From Diospyros lotus (taxonomy: Eukaryota; Streptophyta; Magnoliopsida; Ericales; Ebenaceae), in assembly GCF_014633365.1 (NCBI RefSeq), contig NC_068350.1:4779001-4843000 (forward strand): a stretch of 64,000 bases of DNA, given 5' to 3'. The notes beneath the pieces were generated by a model, which worked only from the letters and a program-made list of their open reading frames with translations, searched no databases and had not been told where the DNA came from. This document shows, piece after piece, positions 58,592 through 64,000 of the stretch. Within the stretch, counting starts at the first letter, position 1. Each line of letters starts with the position of its first letter. The translations under genes were made by a program, and so were the position numbers.

Positions 58592-61547
58592 TTAGACTTC
58601 CTTTCTTTCAAGTATCCCTCTAATAAAATGGTACCTCACATCAATATGCTTTGTTCTCTCATGGTGAGCTTGATTCTTAGCTAAGTGTATAGCACTTTGG
58701 CTATCACACATTAGGATAGCCTTAACATCCTTCCCTAGGAGTTCACCTACTATACCTCTCAACCATAAGGCCTCTTTTATAGCTTCTATAACAACTATAT
58801 ACTCGGCCTTTGTGGTAAAGGGAGCCACTACAAATTGTAAATTTGTTTTTTAGCTAATGGTTGAGTTCCATAACTTAAACACATATCCTGTAGAAGATCT
58901 TCTTTTATCTACATCTGTTGCATAATCAGCATCAGTGAACCCTAAAATGTTAAACTCTCCATCCAAACTAGCTCCGCCATATTGATTGTTCCTTTTAGGT
59001 ACCTAAATATCCACTTAACAGCTGTCCAATGGTCTTTTCCTAGATTAGACATGAACCTACTTGTAACACTCATGGCATGGGCTAAATCCGGCCTTGTACA
59101 CACCATACAATACATAAGACTACCTACAACACTTGAATAGGGAACCTTATTCATCTCTCTCATGCTCTCTTCATCACTAGGTGATTGCATGTGGAACAAT
59201 TTAAAATGTTGAGCAAAAGGAACATTTACTTCCTTTGCTTCAAGCATGTGAAACTTCTTAATCAGCTTCTCAAGATAGGACTTCTTAGATAGCTGGATCT
59301 TCCTTTGCTGCCTATTTCTAGAGATTTCAATCCCTAAAATCTTCCTAGCATCTCCTAATTCCTTCATTTCAAAGGCTAACTTCAACTTCAGTTTTAAACT
59401 TTGAACTTCCACATACGATTGACTTGCAATCAACATGTCATCTACATAACGGAGGAGATATATGAAGATCTTAGATGAGATATGTCTAAAATAAACACAA
59501 CAATCGAAATCACTCCTCTTGAACCCTTGACTAATCATGAATGTATCAAATTTCTTGTACCACTGCCTAGGGGACTACTTAAGTCCATATACGGATTTTT
59601 TCAGCAAGCATACTTGCTCCTTACCCCTAATCTCAAATCCTCTTGGCTACTCCATTAGAATATTCTCTTCTAATTCGCCATGGAGGAATGCAGTGGTCAC
59701 GTCCATCTGCTCTAGGCTTAAGTGTAAGTGGGCAGACATAGCAAGTAAAATCCTAATCGAAGTGTGTCTCACAACTGGTGAGAACATTTCATTGAAGTCC
59801 ACCCCTTCTACTTGGGTGAAGCCCCTTGCTTCTAACCTAGTCTTATACCTATGTTTTGACTCAATTCCTGCCCCTTCCATAATTTTAAACAACCATTTAC
59901 AGCCTACCACCCTCTTGCCTAAGGGTCTATCAACCAAGGTCCAAGTTTTATTCTTTCTAAGTTATTCCATCTCGGATTCCATGGCAGCTAGCCATTTCTT
60001 TGAATCCTTAGATCTTACGGCCTCTTCATAAGTGAGAGGCTCTTCTCTAGCTACTTCTAATGCACTATAGAGTGCATATGCCACTAAATCGGAGAACCTT
60101 TACCTTAATGGAGGTCTTACTGCTCTTCTTTGCCTATCTCTAGCCACATTATACCTATCTATACTAGGGTTACTTCCTAAACTTGATGAACCAGCACTGT
60201 CAGTGTGCTGGTCTCCATCATAACTTGAGGTATCAACATCATCTGATTGCTGGAAGCTATCTAAGCTAGAGGATCTTGCACCAGCACTATGCTGGTCAGC
60301 TGCCAAGTCCATAGGACTGTCATAGGCAGCATCATAGGTATCCTGGCTGCCACTAGCAGCATCTTGACCTTGCTGTATCTGATCAATTTCAACAGCTGCT
60401 TTTGCCTTTTATTTCCTATCCTCTTAACTTATCCTCTTTCAAGAAAGAATTTTCCTTAAAGATTACATCTCTACTTACTAAAGTTCTTGGCATATCTTCT
60501 TCCAAACACCATAGTTTATAACCCTTAACCCCTGACGGATAGCCAATAAATAGACAACATTTAGCCCTAGGCTCTAATTTGCCTTGCTTTACATGAGCAT
60601 AGGCTATACAACCAAACACATTTATATGCTCAAGGCTTGGTTTATGGCCTTCCCAGATCTCATAGGGTGTTTTAAACCCTATAGCTGCCAATGGAGACCT
60701 ATTGATTACATATGCAGCTGTAGTTACAGCTTCTCTCCAAAATCACTCAGGTAACCTAGCGTGTATCAACATGCATCTCACCCTCTCTAGAAGGGTTCTG
60801 TTCATCCTCTCGGCCAAGCCATTTTGCCTAGGGTTTCCGGGGGCTGAAAGGTGTCTAAGAATGCCACTTTCACTACACATTTGGGAGAAGTTCTTATTAC
60901 AAAACTCTAGACCATTATCGGTTTTAATGATCTTAATTTTCATACCCATCTAATTCTGTATCATGATTTCCCAGGTTTTAAAAGCCTCAAAAGTATGGTC
61001 TTTTGATTTCAAAACATAAACCCAAACCATCCTAGAGTAATCATCTATAATGGATAGAAAGTATCTTGCCCCTCCATGGGTTAAGGATTGACTAGGGCCC
61101 CATAGATCTAAATGTATATAATCTAATGGGGCTTTCGATGAATGGGTGGCTTTCTTAGGAAATTTAACTTTTATAGACTTTCCTAGGACACAAGTGTCAC
61201 ACTTATCTAATGCTGTAAATTTTCCAGCACCTAAGATTCCTTGATTGGATAGTTCTTTAAGGCCTTGTTCACTAATATGGGCCATCCTAAAATGCCACAA
61301 CCTAGACTGTTCAAAATTCTTGGCTTCTCCTAAGGCTGCATCACCACACAATGTGGCTGCCTGCAGAACATATATGCCATTCTGAAGAACAGCTTTCATG
61401 CACACAAGTGACCCTCTAGTTACCTTTAGAACTCCGCCATCCCCCCCTATAGGAATAGCCATTCTTGTCCAATTCTCCAAGGGAAATTAGGTTCCTTTTT
61501 AATTCAGGAACATACCTTACAGTAGTTAGGGTTTTAACTATTCCATC
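58592..61547 (-). pseudogene. Copia pol remnants (integrase, RT, RNase H)
   Basis: Integrase/pre-integrase at 60950-61480 ([37 protein letters not shown]) and 60416-60949 ([18 protein letters not shown]). RT N-terminal half at 59647-59937 ([15 protein letters not shown]) and C-terminal half at 58942-59538 ([13 protein letters not shown]). RNase H at 58592-58828 ([15 protein letters not shown]). Stops and frameshifts separate these blocks. Sequence is close to the two copia elements of FACKEL intron 4. Confidence 0.88.
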
Positions 61548-63605
61548 ATGACGCAAAGGCAGCAAAATATTAGTGAAACACTCTTTAAAGAGAGAATACA
61601 GTTTGTTCATGAATATTGTGCTAGATGGGTGTACGAAACTGGTATACCTTTCAATGCTATTGATTATGATAGCTTCAAATTGTTTGCTAAGGCGGTTGGT
61701 CAATTTGGATTGGGCTTCAAGCCTTCTAGTCAATACCAGTTGAGGGAACCGTTATTAAAAGGAGAAGTTGACAGAACGAAAAAGTTACTGAAGAAGCATA
61801 AAGAAGAGTTGGCACGAAATGGGTGCTTTATTATGACAGATGCTTGAACAGACAGAAAAAAAAGGAGCCTCGTGAACCTGTGTGTTAATTCTAATGCAGG
61901 TAATGCTTTTTTTTCTTTGAAAGAGTCTTTAGATGAAGCACATACAATTGAACTCATCTTTGAAAGAGCATTGAGCAAGTTGGGCCACAAAATGTCATCC
62001 AAATAGTAACCGACAATATTGCCAATAATATGGGAGTGGCAACATTGTTGAAGGTGAAGAGGCCAAATATCTTTTGGACCTCATGTGCTACTCACATCAT
62101 CAATTTGAAGTTTGAAAGTATTGAAAAGCTGTCGAGGTATAAGAAAATAATTGATCAGGCCAAGAGTTTGACAATCTTCATTTATGCACACCATAAGACC
62201 TTGTCTTTAATGAGGTCATTTACGAAGAAAAGGGATATAGTGAGACCAGGAGTCACTAGATTCGCTTCTTCTTTCCTTACTCTGCAGAGTTTGATGGAGA
62301 AAAAAGCCCAAATGAGGACATGTTTACCAGCTCTAAATGGGAGGAGTGCAAATGGTCGAAGACTGTTAAAGGGAAAGCAACCTATGCTATTGTGATGGGC
62401 ATTGCTTTTTGGAATGGTGTGACTGTATGCCTTAAGGTTTTTGCACCTTTGATGAAGGTGATTCGAATTGTTGATGCAGATAAAAAGTCTTCTATGGACT
62501 TTTTATGTGGAGAGATTAAGCAAACAAAGGAAGATATTAAGGAGGCCCAAAATAATCTTGAGAAGAACTATCAATCTGTTATGGAGATTATTGAAGCAAG
62601 GGTGAAAGATAGGCTAGATAGTCCAATTCACTGCATTTTGCAGCTTACCTTTTGAATCCCTACTACTTTTTCAAGGATATGGATATATAACTTGATCATG
62701 AAGTGATGGATGGGTTTTTTAACTGTGTGGAGATGTTTTATAATGGTAAATTGCAAGGTCATGTTATAAATGCTGAGTTGCCAAAGTATACTTGTAAACA
62801 GGGAGCTTTTGGAAAACTGTGGGTAGCTCAAGAGTGTGCAAAAAATGATGACAATTATTATCCAAGTATAAAATTCCTTTAATCATTTCTTCGTTTCTAT
62901 TGTGTATTAGTGTATAAATTTATTTACTTTATACTTATTTGACCTATGTAATTACGTGGTGGATGACTTATAGAATCAAACTCCAAACTTGCAACGAATG
63001 GCGAGAAAGATTCTCTCATTAACTACTAGTTCATCCAGTTATGAAAGAAATTGGAGCACTTTTGAAGGGGTTAACATATATTTTATAAATTTTTTGATAT
63101 TTTAATTTTATTATCTATATGAATTATATTTCTTCAATATCATTAGCTATCCTTATCCACTTATTATTTATATTGATATTGCTTTTATTTTATTTATGTA
63201 GATACATACAAAGAAAAGAAATAGATTGGACATGAATCGATTGAACAATCTAGTATGTGTCCAATTTAATGCAAAATTGATGAACAAGCAAAAAAGGGAG
63301 AAGGAAAGGAATGTTGATGTGCTACTTGCTAGTGATGCTGGTAATGCACGAGGATGGATCGTTGATGGAGGAAATGATGATGAAGAAGTTGAGCCTGGTA
63401 TGGGGCTCACTTGGGAAGTGGTTGGTGAAGCATTTGAAGCAAACAAAATGTTCAACCTCGAAGAAGTCCTAGGGTGAGAGAGCCTCATGAAGATGATTTT
63501 CAATCAGAAGAAGATGAGCAAGAAATCAATAAATTTGATTTTGAGTTCGATGAAGATCGTGGGTTGGAAAAATATGGAGATAAAGAAGTCCAATTAGATA
63601 GTTAA
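61548..63605 (+). pseudogene. hAT-superfamily transposase relic (DUF659 and dimerisation regions)
   Basis: From RIQFVHEYCARWVYETGIPF through a DUF659-like block (GCFIMTDA, stop in place of Trp, TDRKK), then LLKVKRPNIFWTSCATHIIN, SLTIFIYAHHKTLSLMRSF, KKRDIVRPGVTRFASSFLTL, and the hAT C-terminal dimerisation segment YERNWSTFEGVN at about 63040-63072. An intron-like gap precedes HTKKRNRLDMNRLNNLVCVQ (63203 on), and the frame ends at 63605 in an acidic tail. The BED finger and start are missing. It begins exactly where the copia stops, with at least two stops and several frame changes. Confidence 0.85.
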
Positions 63606-64000
63606 ATTTTTTAGATATGGTTTATGTTGCATTATTGTTGCTTCTGCCTTCTTGAACCCAAAACTGATCTACAACAAATTACATTTTTCTTAGGCTTAAT
63701 TCCATTATTTTACTTATCTTTCCAACTTTGATTTACCAAAAAATAACATCAAATTACATTAAAATTTAAAAAAAAAAAAAAAAAAAAAGCAATTTTCCTA
63801 GGCCCCATTCTGGCACCCGCCTAGCGCGTCTTATAACACTGAACAGAGATAAGAAAATAAAACCAATTAGTTTGATTAATTACACAAAATGGAACCTACA
63901 CAGTATCAAAGAAGCTTATGAATCATCTAGGGGCAGATAGAAATTAGAAACCCACAAAGATATCATAATCCACCCATGTACAAATGTGATCATATTTGCA
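63606..64000. other. Sequence downstream of the hAT relic
   Basis: Contains an A-run (about 63768-63788) and then AGGCCCCATTCTGGCACCCG and GCCTAGCGCG, which could be near the hAT element's 3' end. That is a weak inference. The remainder is U2AF35 intron with no exon visible to the window end. Confidence 0.35.

Larger units (their letters stand above)
57175..61547 (-). mobile_element. Truncated Ty1/copia element in the U2AF35 intron
   Basis: The 3' LTR spans 57175-58402 (TGTTAGAATTGGG to AATTAACA) but is split by a solo LTR at 57301-57926, leaving about 0.6 kb of its own sequence. The polypurine tract CGGTGGAGAAT lies just inside it. RNase H, RT and integrase follow on the minus strand. The element stops abruptly at about 61547 in the protease/pre-integrase region, where plus-strand hAT sequence begins. 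Gag, primer site and 5' LTR are absent. Confidence 0.88.

Overview
This is nuclear DNA of a flowering plant, most likely a eudicot. The four protein genes have plant-type sequences with spliceosomal introns: monodehydroascorbate reductase, the sterol C-14 reductase FACKEL, an HD2-type histone deacetylase (a plant-specific family) and U2AF35. The spacers are AT-rich, and the transposon families are those common in plants: Ty1/copia, Ty3/gypsy, RTE LINEs, hAT and MITEs. The species cannot be named from the sequence.

Layout. (1) Bases 25-1403, plus strand: the last two exons of a monodehydroascorbate reductase gene, with a small inverted-repeat transposon in the intron. (2) 1404-4994: convergent spacer holding a long inverted-repeat element and one relic exon resembling an IQM calmodulin-binding protein. 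(3) 4995-41084, minus strand: one gene, the delta(14)-sterol reductase FACKEL. Thirteen small exons (1110 coding bases, 369 residues) are spread over 36.1 kb. Introns 4, 5, 8 and 9 hold almost all of the excess length and consist mainly of retrotransposons. (4) 41085-41941: an 857-base spacer between two divergent start codons. (5) 41942-49802, plus strand: an HD2-type histone deacetylase of 302 residues with a C-terminal C2H2 finger. Its first intron carries an antisense RTE LINE, and its third intron looks like a minor-spliceosome AT-AC intron. (6) 49803-52517: convergent spacer. (7) 52518-56560, minus strand: the last four coding exons of U2AF35. Its first exon lies beyond the right edge, behind an intron of at least 7.4 kb that holds a truncated copia element, a solo LTR and a hAT transposase relic.

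Transposon architecture. Element ends can be read from target-site duplications (TSDs): GTAGA for the outer copia of FACKEL intron 4, ATTTC for the copia nested inside it, TTGTT for the copia of intron 5, TCTAT and AGAAA for two solo LTRs, and 16-base TSDs for three RTE insertions. Several are nested two or three deep. All element open reading frames that I examined are broken. The host genes look intact wherever they are visible.

No single pathway links the four genes: ascorbate recycling, sterol synthesis, chromatin and nucleolar regulation, and 3' splice-site recognition. I found no CRISPR array, operon, tRNA or rRNA gene. I do not see a wholly new system. The strongest unusual signals are the transposon-inflated FACKEL gene, the AT-AC intron (with a hairpin-forming repeat and a 30-base G run) in the histone deacetylase gene, and the pattern of C-to-T nonsense changes in one copia element.
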